This document shows positions 1 through 12,440 of a DNA stretch of 64,000 nt, piece after piece. The notes beneath the pieces were generated by a model that made no database searches, was not told where the DNA came from, and saw nothing but the letters and a program-made list of their open reading frames with translations. Position numbers and translations under genes: made by a program. The first letter of the stretch is position 1. Each line of letters starts with the position of its first letter. The DNA is from Amorphophallus konjac. Taxonomy: Eukaryota; Streptophyta; Magnoliopsida; Alismatales; Araceae. The stretch covers positions 78,839,731 through 78,903,730 of the forward strand of contig CM040117.1 of assembly GCA_022559845.1 (NCBI GenBank), written 5' to 3'.

Positions 1-2051
1 TGGGCCGCCAAGCATAAAGTTATTTTACATCTTCGCAACCAACAACAGCAGCAAGAAGTGCCACCCGGGCAGCCGTCTCTGTTACTTCAAGGTCAGGGGC
101 ACCCTTGTGATTCCTCGTCTAGTGCTGCACTCGCTCCATCACCTACTACCTCGCCTACTCCATTACCTCCGCCATCTCCTATCCAATCTCCGCAACCTCC
201 ACAAACCCAAGCCTCTGCTCAGGCTAGTGCCTCCTCTTCTTCTCCCACCGTCACTACCACTACTTCTACCCTTAACACCGCTCGACGCGTTGTGTCGACA
301 CGTCGACGGTGGACACCACAACCTCCCTCTTCACCCTCTCTACCTCCATGTCCACTACCCCCATCGCCTTCATCACTATCCTCACCATCTCCATTGCCAT
401 CACCATCATCTCCATCTCCACCACCAATGCTTCCATCACCACCTCCATCTCCACCCTCACCTCCATCTCCGCCATCACCTTTGCCCGAGCCTGAGCAAGC
501 CAAACCTTCTCCTTTATCTCTACCCTCAGCCACGCCTTCGCCGTCGCCTTTATCGCCACCCGAGCCTATCATCGCCACATCGCCTGCGCCTTCACTTTCC
601 ATCACCACTCCCGTTGGAGCCTCCATGCCTTCCAAACCTTCACACGTACCACCCAAACATATTCCCTTTACTTCTCCAACCACTACCACCCCACGGAGCG
701 GGTGTGTGCTTCCTTTGGTGCCCCTCGGGTCTAATCCCAGGGAGACAATAAGCCAAGTCAGGATGATTCAGTGCCGGCAATGCATCTCAAGATTCAAGAT
801 TTTATCTGTCGGATGCCGGTTCGTGTCCTCGTCCCCGGTTATTTTGGGGATGATGCGCCTCTACTTTCAAAGATGACAGTTGCTAAGAAGAGTTCCCTTG
901 AGTTGATGCCAGTTTCTTCCCGAGCGAGGTCAGTGGCAATCTCTTTGCTCGCCGAAGAGTTCACCGTTGATGCTATTATTTCTCCTCGCTCTATTGCTGT
1001 TCAGATGACAGGCCAAGAAGGGTTCTCTACCCGCGTTGTGCTTACACATATGGCCACCAAGCAGATTATGGGTTCTATGTTCAAGGGGCAATTGGCCGTA
1101 TCATCTACACTTTCCAAGGATATTCTGCACCTGTTATGTAATCTTCCTCGGTTTATTAGCAAACCGGCCATGTCAACGCCGTGTATTACTCTCCCTCAGC
1201 TTCACCCGTCTCTTCTATCAAGGGAGTTGTGCTTCAAGACTGAGTTCCGAGTGGAGTTACCGAATCTCATGCTTCTAGTGCCGAGAGACAAAACCTCGTG
1301 GGTTTGTGATATTCATCACTCTGAAGGGTTACTCGCTCAAGAATGTTCGCATATTGCTAGCACCGGGTGTCTAGGGGCAACCGCACCGATGAAGTTGCAT
1401 GTTCACAGTCGGGCCAGGTCATCTGCTAGGTGGGCCCGTTATTTGAGAAGGTATTACAGATTAAGAAGCCCGAAGGTCCAAGCCCGCACCAGGTGGGTCC
1501 ATTTTCAAGAAATTTCTGCCAAGAAGAGGCGGCGACGTAAACTCAATGGCTATCGGTTGTGCATTCAGGGGTCCACCTCTTCCTCCTTTTCTTTTCATTC
1601 ATCCTTCCTTCTACTCAGTTCCCACCCTTGGGTGGTGTATCTTCCTCCATCTGATCCTATCTCCATCATTTTCTCCTCCTTCCATAGGTCCATGCGTCCC
1701 CATTCCTCTCTTTTTTCCCCGGATCCTCCAGATTTTCCCTCCTCTCACGATTCTAGGCCCTGGCCTATGTCATCATTCCATCCTAATCTCGGGACATCAC
1801 CTGATTATTCTTCCTCGAGACTTCCAGGTGTTGCCTCTGATTCTTCCCCTCCGGTATCTCCGGGTTCTTCTTATTCCCCGACCTTGGCGGGTGTCTCCCA
1901 TTCTCCTTCTCTGGCACTGTCGGATGATTCTCGTCCCTCTTCTCCGACCACGTCGGATGATTCTTCTTATCATCTTTCTACTCATTCTTCTTCACCCTTA
2001 CGGGGTCTTCGCCCTTTCTCTTGCTGTTTTCGAGGATTTAGTCCGCCTTGA
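1..2051 (+). pseudogene. Gag C-terminal / proline-rich ORF of copy A, frameshifted
   Basis: The frame open at base 1 encodes a Gln run followed by a region very rich in Pro and Ser (about 250 residues), then enters a non-repetitive domain. A one-base loss in a C run near 735-738 shifts the frame. The minus-strand copy B has the longer C run and stays in frame there. The second frame continues to a stop at 2049-2051. It carries a domain of unknown function (core motif FICRMPVRVLVPGYFGDD, then a Lys/Arg-rich patch near 1520-1545) and a Ser/Pro-rich tail. I do not recognise this domain. Its position after a gag zinc-binding motif in copy B suggests a fused structural protein. Overlapping frames on both strands here are compositional shadows of the CCT/CCA repeats. 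Confidence 0.7.
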
Positions 2052-3206
2052 TCTCAGCTAATTTGGTTTATTCTGTATCTGGTTCCTTGTTATCAGGGCC
2101 TCAGTGCCTTAACGAGGGAGTTCTAGCCCTCATCTCTCTTCCTTTTTTATTCCTCCTTCGTCTAGTTTGGTGTCTATCGCTCCTCTGTGTAGAGGAATCT
2201 TTGATCCTTTGCTATCCTCTCCCTTTCGTCCTGACAAGCAAGGAATACAAAGCTACTCGCGCTCCTTAAAGCTCGATGATCGAGATCACTTCAGGATGCC
2301 GATTTCCACGCCATGGATTTGCAAAGGTATTTTTATTTTGAGCAAAGAAACATGCTTTCATTTCTATTATTTCTATTGTTTCTGCACATGGTTATAATGC
2401 TATTCCTCAACATGGTTAAGTGGCTTTTAGAAATTTGCTTAGTTCATTTAAAATGAGTTCGCTTCTGCAGCATCCTTAGGCCAGTGATAGCACCGCGCTG
2501 GGAGTCTAGTTCTTTCCCCGATCGTTGAGGGTGACCTTTGAGCATGGGTTTTTCACACACTTCACGGTAAGCCATAGCCGATCTCTCTAGTGCAACACCG
2601 TTGCTGCTTTGGCCATACCATGGGTATGCACAAAGGTCTTTTTCTTTTCTCTACTCGGCCAAGTGCAGGGGCAAGAGGTTGATGGATAAGATGACCAACC
2701 TAGGTGCTCCCTAATACGAGAGAGGTCTCAAATAGGGGCAGTCTTGACCCTCGAAAGTGAGCTTTCATGCAATATCTAGCCAACAAGGGCTGTCAAAAAT
2801 CAATAAGAATGAATCAATGCAAAATTATGAAATCAAAGGCATGGCAAGAGTGGCGAAGCCCCGCGGGACGTCTTGAGCCTGGTCGCATGCGTGCCTGATA
2901 AATATGGGTCTCAAAATCAAAGACACAAAGCCCCAGCGCAACAGACCTACTCTTTGAGGGGTGGTGCCCTGGAAGGAATTCAAATCCTGATGTCTCCCAT
3001 CTTGCATAAAGCTTGTCTCTAATTTTTCTTCTATTTATCCCTCTTAGGCTGGGTTGTATCCCGGGTATGGCCTTAGTAGGGGCACCGTTCTTTAGAGGCG
3101 GTTGGTTATGGTAAGCCACCCTCACATGCACGCCCTGCTTAAGGGAAGCCTTTAATGAGAGGGGAGGGACGGCGATCCCTGGCCAATAGTTCGAGCCCGT
3201 CTTTGG

Positions 3207-3420
3207 GTGCTGCAGATTGCTTTGTCAAAATCTAAAAAAAATGAAATATTATCAAAATCTAAAAAAATGAAATATTATCAAAATTCCAATAAAATAAAAT
3301 ATGTCAAAATTCTAAAAAAAAAAATCAAATATGTCAAAATTCCAAAAAAATCAAATATGTCAAAAAATCCCCAAAGTTTGAATATGGCAAAAAAATCAGA
3401 AATACAAAAATCCAAAAATA
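3207..3420 (+). repeat. A-rich degenerate tandem repeat
   Basis: Irregular repeats of a TCAAAATTCCAAAAAAAT-type unit. The same position in copy B (about 27905-28200, opposite strand) carries a T-rich version, so the array belongs to the family. Its copy number and phase have drifted between the two copies. Confidence 0.75.
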
Positions 3421-5099
3421 CTTCTCTTTTGTTCCTTTTATTTTTATCCTGAGGACATATACGTAATTTGTTTGCTAAGTGTGCAGGCTGTAGGTTACAG
3501 GTTCAAGCTTTCCTTGCCATATCTTTGTGCTCTGTCTCCTGTCCACATCTTCGATATGTTCTCATCTCTTCAATCCTATCTCTAGATCTATTCTGAAGCT
3601 CATGGCCTTCTCAGCTTTCGCTTATTTGCTTAATCATGTTTCCATGAGTGGGCAATATCTCACGGTTTTGAACCTGGCGGTTCCGCTTCATTTGATCTTG
3701 GGTTTTGATTGAAGAAAGTGTTTATTGTCTTTATCATGTCTATGTCCTGCATGTCTTTTATCCTGATGTGTCCTTGTCATATATTTCTATGGTCCTCCAT
3801 GTCTTTTGTCCCACTGTGTCCTTGTCATATGTGTCTATGTTCTCTCGTGTTGGTCGTGTCTTTTATCCCGCCATATCGTTCATCACACATTTCTTTGTCC
3901 TCCTTGGTATTGTCATCCCACGTGTCTTTGTCCCACCATGTCCTTATACCACCATGTGTGCTGTCCCACCGTGTATATGTTGTCTTGTCCCACCGTGCCT
4001 TTAGTCGCATGCATGTTTGCCATTTGTTTGTTTGTTATGTTTCATCCATCTTCGGTATGTTATGTTGTGACATGTTTAATTCATATTTCTCTTATTATGT
4101 TGTGTTCATGTCATGCTTGTTCATATTCGTTCATGTTCACATCATGGTCATTCATATTGTTGTCTTATTTGAAAATCCATAAAAAATCAAAAATTGAAAA
4201 TGCAAAAGAATGCCGCTTCGCTTGGCAGGTAAGTCAGGTATGGCTCTCTATCCTTGCTCATTGTTGCATTATTATATGGTATCTACGTTATTATAGACTC
4301 TCAAGGACCGGATGGTTGCCCGTGTGTTCTAGGATCTGATGTTCCCCTTTAACAAAAATGATGATGATCTAAGAGCATACGGTTAATCGTTGGATAGGCC
4401 GCTCGGTTGAGTCGAGTGGGGGACGATAGACTCTGTCTCGCACGCCGTGGTTGCAAGAAGACTCTTGACCCCGTCTTGGCTCAGTCTAGCAATATTATCC
4501 TTGAGTACTTTCTATTTTATCTTTCTTTGCATTCGTTTTAATGATTTCTTTATTTCAGCCCAACATGCATCATGTCATTTTGAACATTCATGTCTCGTGA
4601 TCCATTCAAGGATTTCTCCTCAGCAATGGTTGATTGCATTCAGCTCTCTTGGATAAGAGATTCCTCATTCCACTCCGAATTTGAACGATTTCTCTGATCT
4701 TGCCGCTTGGTCTGGTTGGCCAGCATGATTCCTGTCTGGATTTTATCTCAGTCTTATCTCTCCTTTCCAGCTCTTATGCTGTGTTCCTTCCGACCCACTC
4801 ATTATCTGTGGATTGTGTCCCCAATGAGGCTGGTCGTGTTTCCTTTCTTTTCTTAGTTAGTTCTCCAGACATGTCTCATCCTTGTCAATCATTCCTTGTG
4901 GTTAGTTCGGTATTTTCGGGAGAATTTCTACCACTTGTTGGTTGTGACGGGTGTCTTTTTTGGCCTTGATGCCCGCTTATCAGTTCCCTCCGCTTCATCT
5001 CCGCTTCATCTCCATTTCACATCGCTGTCGCTTTCACTCCACCTCCTTTCCATTTTGCCTCCACGTCGCTTTCGCTCGTTCCCTTGCAAAGCGGACATC

Positions 5100-5110
5100 A
5101 AGGAGGGGCA
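5100..5110 (+). promoter_or_regulatory. Polypurine tract of copy A
   Basis: AAGGAGGGGCA ends two bases before the LTR start (TGTTGACA at 5113). The same tract lies next to the 3' LTR of copy B at 26282-26292. By position it is the plus-strand primer for reverse transcription. Confidence 0.75.
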
Positions 5111-5774
5111 TCTGTTGACACCCGTTTTAGTCCACAAGTTGTGTCATTTCTCTTATTCATCATTTTTGATGTCCCGAATTAGCCATTATTTTGGAGCTTC
5201 CTTGGATGGATTTCAAGCCCATTTTTACCATTCCATACCCTTTGAGCCTTGGAGATCATGATTTCTTAGAGCCCTGGAGCTTACTTATCAAATTCCCACT
5301 TCCAAGTCGACTTTCGGCCCATTTAGGCCGGCTTCCCCCAAGTAATCAGCTCTTTCTCACTGCGCAGTCCTGAAAGTGGTTCTTTTTCACCCTCTTCCAT
5401 TCCCTCTTTCAAAAAGTTATCTTCATCAAAGTTGTTCCTCTTTCAAAGATCTACAATTTCTTCTTCTACACCGTTGGCCGGTTCTTCCCCGATTGTGAGC
5501 TATTCACATTTTTCTGGCGTGCTGTGCTATTCACCTACATTCTAGAATTTTCCTCTCTCTTCCAGCCCCATTTTTACCATCTTCCAATCATTTTCTCAAA
5601 TTTCTTTCTTCATGAAAGTTGTTCCTCTCTCAGTTATCTACAACTTCTATGTTTACCACTTTGTCTAATTCTCCACCGTTTGAGAGATATGCTTCAATTT
5701 CTAAAGTCGCGCGCAGTCTGCCCAGAATCTACCTTCATCGATGTGAAGGTCATTTGCAGGTGCGTTACTTCATT

Positions 5775-6030
5775 GAAGTGACGGCCCAGTGAAGACCGTT
5801 ACTTCAGTGTGACGGTCCTACGATAGACCGTCACACCAAAACTTGCCCAAAACAGCCCGGTTCAACCCCTAGAGTGTGGCGGTCCTATCCTTGACCGTTA
5901 GACCAAGTGACGGCCCTGTTTAGGTGCGTTACATCCAATCTCATCCGAAAACGTCTCGTTCGACCTCCAGAGTGTGACGGACCTACCCTAGTCCGTTTAC
6001 ATCACTCTGACGGTCCTACGATAGACCGTT
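5775..6030 (+). repeat. Palindrome cluster (ACGGTC...GACCGT), LTR of copy A
   Basis: Several near-palindromes of about 20-24 bp follow one another, including TGACGGTCCTACGATAGACC followed by GTCAC, and a second near-identical copy about 200 bp further on. The arms are ACGGTC and GACCGT with 6-8 bases between. All lie upstream of the TATA box, so probably in U3. Equivalent clusters occur in both LTRs of copy B and in the unrelated solo LTR at 7682-11046. Confidence 0.8.
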
Positions 6031-6452
6031 ACATGCACCAGAGAGTCCAATTCGTGCTGGACTCTGCTCCGTTTTTGTGCGCCGTGGCCCTCTTGAAGAG
6101 TCCATAACTTCTTGAATTCTTATCCAAATTGATCCCCGTTTTTTCCTACTTCTAGCCCTTGGTGTTATCTTGAATTTGGTTCGTAGGAATCAAATTTTCA
6201 TTGGCAATATCTCTTGGGATCTGGGTCGAAAGATCATGATTTATGTTTCCTAGTTCAACTCAAACTCTGCAGATAAGGCTCCGGGGCTGCCTTCCAAAAG
6301 ACCTATCTTCTAGAATCCTCCTCCGAATTGATCCCCGTTTGTTCCTATCTCTTGTCCTTAGTATTATCTCGAGTTTGATCTAAAGAACTCGATTTATCTT
6401 GGACTCTATCTCCGGGAATCGTGATAAGAAGATGAGGCTTTCTTTCAAAACT

Positions 6453-6462
6453 CTATATAAAC
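6453..6462 (+). promoter_or_regulatory. TATA box of copy A LTR
   Basis: CTATATAAAC occurs about 1.34 kb into the LTR. It is conserved at the matching position in both LTRs of copy B. Transcription is expected to begin about 30 bases downstream; that start is inferred. Confidence 0.6.
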
Positions 6463-7211
6463 TGCCCAGTTCGCAGTCGCGACGGGGGGGCTCTTTCCGG
6501 ACGTGGGGCGAAGCCATGCTGCACCGTCGACTCACAACTTCGACCCCATCTTGAAGAGGGAAGTATTAACTTTTAATTTCATCCTTCTAGGCTTGATTTC
6601 ATGATCTACACTCTTAGTTCTAATCTCCTCAAAATCATAAATCATCACAGTTTTCTGCACTTTCTGCTACACATGCGTTTTTCTCTGTTTTGCATCATCG
6701 TTTTCTCTCTATTCTCTCAATCAAATCTCGTGATTTCAAATCTCATGCATGCACAACACACACACCTTGCTTTTGCACCCACACATAGGGGTTAAAAACC
6801 TCCCCCCGGTGAGTTTGCCCTCAATTTCTACCCCTATTTTATCACTGCGGGATTGATACTACACATGCATGTTCTAATGGGTTTTGCCTTTGTGTTTTGA
6901 TCTTTGTTTTGCAGAAGAGCATGAATACAACGTGAGGCCCTCTTCCTCTAGCCGGCTGGAAGGAGAGGAGGTTTGAATCCACAAGTTCCCCGCACCCCGT
7001 TTCAAGCGTGATCAAGTCTTTAAGTTCCAAGGTATACGGCGCCGTTGCACTCCTTTCTTCATCCTTGCGGCGTTGTTAATCCTTGGTGGCGATCACGGTT
7101 AGTATTTTCATCCTTTCATCCCCTTGTCTTTGATTCACATGTTTATACGTGTATGTATTTAAAAAGGGGGCGGGATAGGAATCTAATCTAATTAAAGAAA
7201 ACAAATCAACA

Positions 7212-7389
7212 ATGTCAACTGTCCCTGCGAGAGTTCCATGACCGCGGAGGGTATTCCCGCGTGAGTGCTGTGATCATGGCTAGGTATCCTCGTAGGAATT
7301 GTGGGCCGAGGTTGTTGGGTTTTCGTCATCTACCTTAGATGGATTACCCGTAGTTGGCAGTCCTTTTCCGAGGTTCCCTGTGGTTCAGG
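7212..7389. other. Flanking DNA between copy A and the outer Sirevirus
   Basis: A short unassigned stretch that ends with TCAGG (7385-7389), the left copy of the outer Sirevirus TSD. In the ancestral sequence it continued directly into 62829 onward. No gene is seen. Confidence 0.6.
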
Positions 7390-8000
7390 TGTTGAGTATC
7401 TTCAAGTGATTTTGATGATAACAAAACCCTGGAGTTGGTTTCCATCTCGTGCCGTGCCTAAGTGCTCAAGAGTGAGCATTGAACGTAATTAAGGCTAATT
7501 TTCATCATGTCAAATGCTCAAATGTTTAAAGCTTTCAAAATGCATAAACCGAGCTAAATGAGCCCCAAATGAATGCTAAAGTTATTCAAACACAAGGCCT
7601 TGTTATATGGACATGTTTTATTGGGCTAACACATTTATTTTGCAGAGAAAACATAGTTCGGTCGACCAATGAGACTGGTTTTGTAGAGCACCAAAATTTA
7701 TATAAATATTTTCTGGATTATTCATAGAATTTTTGGAATTTATTAAAAAATTTACAAAGGCAAAAATAGATCAATAAATGAATTTTGGGATTATAAGGCC
7801 CAATTATGTTAAATAACTAATTTAACTTTAATATTATAACCCAATAGGTTTAAGGACCAAGCCCAATAAGTTTAACCCATATTCTAGAAGGTTATTTAGC
7901 CTATTCACAGATTTTAAGGATAAATACCATTTTTATAGATAATTATATGGATAAACAAATAAAAAAGTTTGAATTTTATTGAATTCTGTGCACATAGGAT

Positions 8001-9830
8001 GTAGCGGTCTATCGTGCAACCGCCACAAGCATGTAATGCGCCAAGCTTAGACCGTTACACCCTGTCAGTTCCGTGAAGTGAAGAACATGCAAAAAGATTG
8101 GATTTTTACTAGTCTATCACTTTGGGATCGAGATGGGAAGACTAGTAGAGGTGCTAAGGACTCTCAGAAGTCGATCTAAGCTTTAATAAGGACTCTAGAA
8201 TCGATCTAATCCTCAAACCCTAGCCAAAACCCTATAAATAGACCGTAGTTTGGACCTGCGCGACCCCTACTTGGCTCCCATGGAATCAAGGTAAGGAGTC
8301 ATAATTTCGGGTAAGTTATTTAGAACTTTTTGTTTATAATACTTTAGACTAATATCTCTCAAAATTTCGTACTAGGAGACCAACTACACAAGGAGTTAGG
8401 ATCTTCCAAAGTTGCTGGTTTCATCACGCCAACCCAGGAAACTATGCAACAGGGTGATGAAGATCAGAAGTGCCTAAACGAGGTAATTAAAATTAGATGC
8501 TTTAGAACTTTTTGTTCTTAATAGTATCATCTTCCTAACCTCAAAATTTCACGTCCTTAGGTCAAGAGGTTAGAGAGTTAGAGCGATGTGAAGTTACTGA
8601 AAAACTACAGGAAGAAGGGAACTAGAACGTGTCTTGCAGATTCAAATTAGAAAACTAAAACCCAGGAAAAAGGTAGGTCATCTCATGAACGGCAAAACCA
8701 ACCTGATAGGAGTAAAAGCTCTCTAGTTTTGCTAGATTACATGCATTATAGCTTATGAATTTCATATTCTAATAGGGATATGCATACATACATGTTCTTA
8801 GCCCTAATCAAAGATAAAAGATACTACATTATTAATTCATTGTAACATATGCATCTAGACAGACCTTTTTACTTTATTTATCATGACTAGAGTAGTTATT
8901 CTTGCATAAGATGCTTTAGACCGAAGTTCTTTCGTGTTACTGTCAGCAGAAGCTCTGACGGATTAAGATAAGACCGTCACATTGATATAACGGCCTTACG
9001 ACAAGCCGTCACAATCTCTGTTGTATTTAAAATTCTCTGTTGTCTCTGACGCATCATAACAGGAGCGTTATAATACTGTAACGGCCCCACGATAAACCGT
9101 CACAGACAGGTGACGCCCCTATATTAGACCGTCAGAGTATTTATGTTCTGTCAACCCGAGACAGAATGGAAACCAATCAAGTTTACTTATAAATAAGCCG
9201 AGTTATATAAGTTTTTAACTATTCTCATGACTATGAGGTTATTTATTGATTCATGATGGAAACTGCATGTTTAGAAGCATCTTGAATTATTTTAAGCTTA
9301 TGTAATTTCATTGGCTAAACTGTATAGTTTTGTATTCTAAATCATGATTTTCCAATTGACGGAGTTTTATCTCGGTTTCACATTGCTACATCGTCTTTTT
9401 CTATCTAAAAAGTCATTTTCTTTAAGTACATGGCATATATTCCGGTATATGGCCATTAGTTCACACTTTGCACTATAGGAACATATTCTTGTACATGAGG
9501 ACCTCTCTATTGGATATTCCTTTCAATGGACTAGGAAATCTTGTTTCAAGACCTCCGTAATTCTTTGTGAGCCTGGGATTCTAAATAGGACGCCGAGTTG
9601 GTTGTACCATGAAAGCCCAATTGATTAGACAACACTATCAGAGTTTTCTAGTTCTGAATATGTAACGGATCCATATTAGACCGTCAAGCTCATCTAACGG
9701 CCTAATATACGACCATCACATTTACTGAGTCCAACTTATTTAAGTCTAGATTCAGCCCTTCTAACGGATCAACAGTCGACTGTCACGTTGATGTAACGGA
9801 CCATTGGCTGACCGTCACAGTTCTTGAGTA
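8001..9830 (+). repeat. Dispersed ACGGTC...GACCGT palindromes in solo LTR
   Basis: At least nine degenerate palindromes occur, at about 8001-8060, 8955-9020, 9046-9150, 9663-9720 and 9765-9830. They often come in pairs 20-40 bp apart and often read (T)AACGG...GACCGTCACA. They resemble those in the gag-only family, although the two LTRs share no end sequence. Most here lie downstream of the TATA box, unlike the clusters in copies A and B. Confidence 0.75.
8232..8241 (+). promoter_or_regulatory. TATA box of solo LTR
   Basis: CTATAAATAG lies about 550 bp into the LTR and is a good match to the plant consensus. It supports a plus-strand orientation. Confidence 0.5.
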
Positions 9831-11342
9831 TTTTAACCCGAGGTTTGACCTAAGGGTTGATATTCCAAAAGTTCCTAGATGGACTATTGATGGTCTAGGA
9901 CTTGTCTTTTTTTTGTGTAAAGCCCTGCCTATGTCTAGGTCTAGGACTTGTCATATTGTCCAAGATGCTTAAACTTTAAATGAATGAAAGATAAAGAATG
10001 CACCGCTATGCTGCCGATTTATTTCCATGGCATAACATAGTTCTAATATGATTATTGAAATTCCTTGCATTTCATTCATGGAATTATTGTTATCATGAAC
10101 TTATTGAAATCGTACATTCTTGGCCATATTTTATTGTTTGAAACATGGAAATAGCTTGATTTATACTTGAAGATGCGATCGAGCACTGATTGTGTTCAAT
10201 GGCTCTATGCTAGTCCCCTCGGCTGATTATCGGAAACATACTATTATAAACCATGGGGTATGATGCTACTGGCGTCGCATTACGCTAGGAGTACTTTCTC
10301 TATAAATAAGTGAAGATCCACGGGCATCATGAAAATACTTGTACATGACTTTCTTGATATTCCACAGAAATTTACCAAATACTTGCTCACAAGCAAAATA
10401 TGTTTGGATGATGACTACGTGGTACTGCTAGTACATTCTCGTTACATTCTTGTTCATAAAAGGCCATGCTACATTCTTGTTCATAATTGTTGCATTCTTA
10501 CTAGTTCATACTTGCTCTCATTCTATCTTACATGATCATCTTGTTACTTTGGTTACTTGTGATTTATCACATTCGTATGATTTTACCTTATTCTTCTAGA
10601 GCAAAAATGCTAATTACTTTAATAGTGCCTTCGTGTTGATGCGAAGATACCTACTGGACAAGTGTGCTCATTACCTATTTCCAATCTTTTCAGGAGATGG
10701 AAGTGAGTTAGGATCGGTGTCAGAATATACAAATAGCGGGTCCGAGAGTGAATGAAGAATGAGTTAAGACTTAGGAAGTTTACATGTTTAGATTTAGTTT
10801 ATGTAATTTCTTATTTCTTGAGTCTAGTATGACGAAGATAGTTGAATTAGTGATTGTATTTGAATATTTGAATATTTGATTATTAATGAAATAAAGTTGG
10901 AGTTTGAGTAAATTATTGTGTGATTGCATTCTTATGTGTGATGGTCTTGCGCTCTGATCGTTCTTGCTTGCAAGAGGCTTACCATGCCGGCAGTTCGAGT
11001 TCCTCGAGCGAGTCTTCTGCTGTAAATAAAAGCTTGGGACGTGACAGGTTTGGTCGACGAAATTCTCTATCAACCAAGGAACTGAACCCTGACAGAGTTC
11101 GATCGACCGAAATGGGGATTTCGATCGACTGATTCTCCCAGCATTGGAAGCTCTGAGATTTCTTAGAGTTCAATCGGCCGACCAGAATTTTTGGTCGACC
11201 TAACCCTTCGAGGCAGCTTTTGTTGACTTTGCTTCTCACCAACGTGGGCAGCCATCTCTTTAGGACTTTTGACTCTCAAAGCCTCTAGACATGCCAGAAA
11301 TTATGGATCTGTGTCTTGGAATGTCCCTTGACCACCCAAGTG

Positions 11343-11352
11343 TTATAAAAAC
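11343..11352 (+). promoter_or_regulatory. TATA box of outer Sirevirus 5' LTR
   Basis: TTATAAAAAC is conserved in the 3' LTR at 61891-61900. The paired stem-loops lie about 575 bp downstream, similar to the spacing in the other Sirevirus LTRs here. Confidence 0.6.
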
Positions 11353-11676
11353 ATCTCTTTGGGCCAAGAAACCCTAATTACTCAAGGGAGATCAAAGGAG
11401 GCTACCAAGGGGAGAAAGAAGGCCGCTGCTACACCTGCGTGAACAATGCTCTGTCCAGGGATTCTTCATCTAACTCCAAGCTTTTCAAGATCTATCTGAA
11501 GCCATTCAAGTGGAAATCAAGTGGATATTCAAGCTTCATCCAAAATCTGCATCACCTACTCAGGGGGAGCTTAAATCAGAATCTTTCTTTTATGTTTCTC
11601 CTTCCAAATTCTTCAAGCTTCAAGTGTGTGCTATTTGTAATATCTAAACATTCGTGTGTGTGTGGATCTACCGAGA

Positions 11677-11806
<130 letters not shown>

Positions 11807-11922
11807 GTTTCTTTCAGATTCGTGTGTGTTTCGGTGCGTTTGCACCTTCGTGGGAGTCCTGAACCCCTTACGAGTGTGTGTGTGTTTTGATCTTGTAATC
11901 GTTTACAAGATAGTGTGTAAAT

Positions 11923-11976
11923 CCTCACAGATCGTGAGGGGTGGACGTCGGTTGCCGTCGTTGCATCCGAACCACC
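11923..11976 (+). other. Paired stem-loops in outer Sirevirus 5' LTR
   Basis: Stem-loop 1 (11923-11939) is CCTCAC, a 5-base loop and GTGAGG. Stem-loop 2 (11940-11976) follows directly: GGTGG/CCACC at the base, then an upper stem GGTTGC/GCATCC with one T-T mismatch and a 7-base loop. GAA precedes CCACC and TAAAA follows it. The same two adjoining elements occur in every Sirevirus LTR of this window. Confidence 0.75.
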
Positions 11977-12378
11977 TAAAAATCTTTGTCTCTTGTGTGG
12001 TTTGATCCTTCTCTTCTACCATCATTCTGTGCCAACATACACGCATATTACTTCTCTTGATTTCTTCATTCAGATCTAGCATAATTTATCACTTTCACAT
12101 TAGATCTTTGGTATATCAAAAGGTGGGTTCGGATTGACAAGGCTAACTCAGGAAGATAACACCTTGCGTGAGTAATATCTTCGGATTTACATCTCCGCCA
12201 TAGTACCAAGGATCTGCTGTGTGTGATAGGTTTTGATAGATCTAATTGATAATTCAACAGATCTAAGTTTCTAAAGGGTTGTTTCATCATATCTATTTAA
12301 ATCGGAAAAAGTTTCTTAAAATTTGTAATCACTTAATTCACCACCCCTCTTGGGTGTCATTGACCGTGGGACTTCAAT

Positions 12379-12390
12379 TGGTATCAGAGC
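12379..12390 (+). promoter_or_regulatory. Primer-binding site (initiator Met-tRNA) of outer Sirevirus
   Basis: TGGTATCAGAGC lies two bases after the 5' LTR end. It is complementary to the 3' end of plant initiator Met-tRNA and would prime minus-strand synthesis. Confidence 0.93.
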
Positions 12391-12440
12391 TTAGGCTCTT
12401 TTCTTAATATATCTAACAATCTAGAGAGAGATCCAGATCA

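Larger units (their letters stand above)
2052..5112 (+). other. 3' non-coding interior of copy A
   Basis: This is the long non-coding stretch between the ORF and the 3' LTR. It matches, in inverse orientation, 26280-29368 of copy B. No reading frame with recognisable content is present; the short frames are not conserved between the two copies. It holds an A-rich block (3207-3420) and a pyrimidine-rich segment with repeated phrases such as TCCTTGTCATAT and CCATGTC (about 3735-4010). A polypurine tract closes the region. Confidence 0.7.
1..7211 (+). mobile_element. Gag-only gypsy-type LTR retrotransposon, copy A (3' part)
   Basis: This is the 3' portion of an element of the same family as the complete minus-strand copy at 24285-47933. 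The order of parts is the same: the C-terminal gag/proline-rich ORF, about 3 kb of non-coding DNA, a polypurine tract and an LTR beginning TGTTGACACC. The 5' part lies outside the window, so the 5' LTR and the left TSD cannot be checked. No protease, reverse transcriptase, RNase H or integrase reading frame lies between the ORF and the LTR. The family therefore looks non-autonomous (a terminal-repeat-gag type). Its assignment to the gypsy superfamily rests on the gag domain of copy B and is otherwise inference. Confidence 0.85.
5113..7211 (+). repeat. 3' LTR of copy A
   Basis: It starts TGTTGACACCCG and ends CAAATCAACA. It aligns along its length to the two LTRs of copy B (24285-26279 and 45940-47933, opposite strand), which end in CAAATCTACA or a close variant. 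At 2099 bp it is about 100 bp longer than those. It contains a TATA box at 6453-6462 and a cluster of ACGGTC/GACCGT palindromes at about 5775-6030. Confidence 0.9.
7682..11046 (+). mobile_element. Solo LTR, chromovirus (Tekay/Del)-like
   Basis: It begins TGTAGAGCACC and ends GGGACGTGACA, and is flanked by GGTTT on both sides (7677-7681 and 11047-11051). It sits exactly where the 3' LTR of the host element is continuous. Its ends and 3365-bp length resemble the Tekay-like LTRs at 32971-43948 (sense ends TGTAAGACCCC and GGGGCGTGACA), but the interiors differ. No coding domain is present, so it is a single LTR left by recombination between two LTRs. Lineage assignment is inference from the ends. 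Confidence 0.85.

Noticed and set aside
107..751. Long His/Leu-rich and Gly/Asp-rich frames overlapping the proline-rich ORF on both strands
   Set aside because: They are shadows of CCT/CCA/CCG repeats. The frame starting at base 1 connects to the gag zinc motif in copy B; the others do not.
3207..3452. Lys/Ser-rich small protein
   Set aside because: It lies over an A-rich degenerate repeat in non-coding element DNA and is not preserved in copy B.
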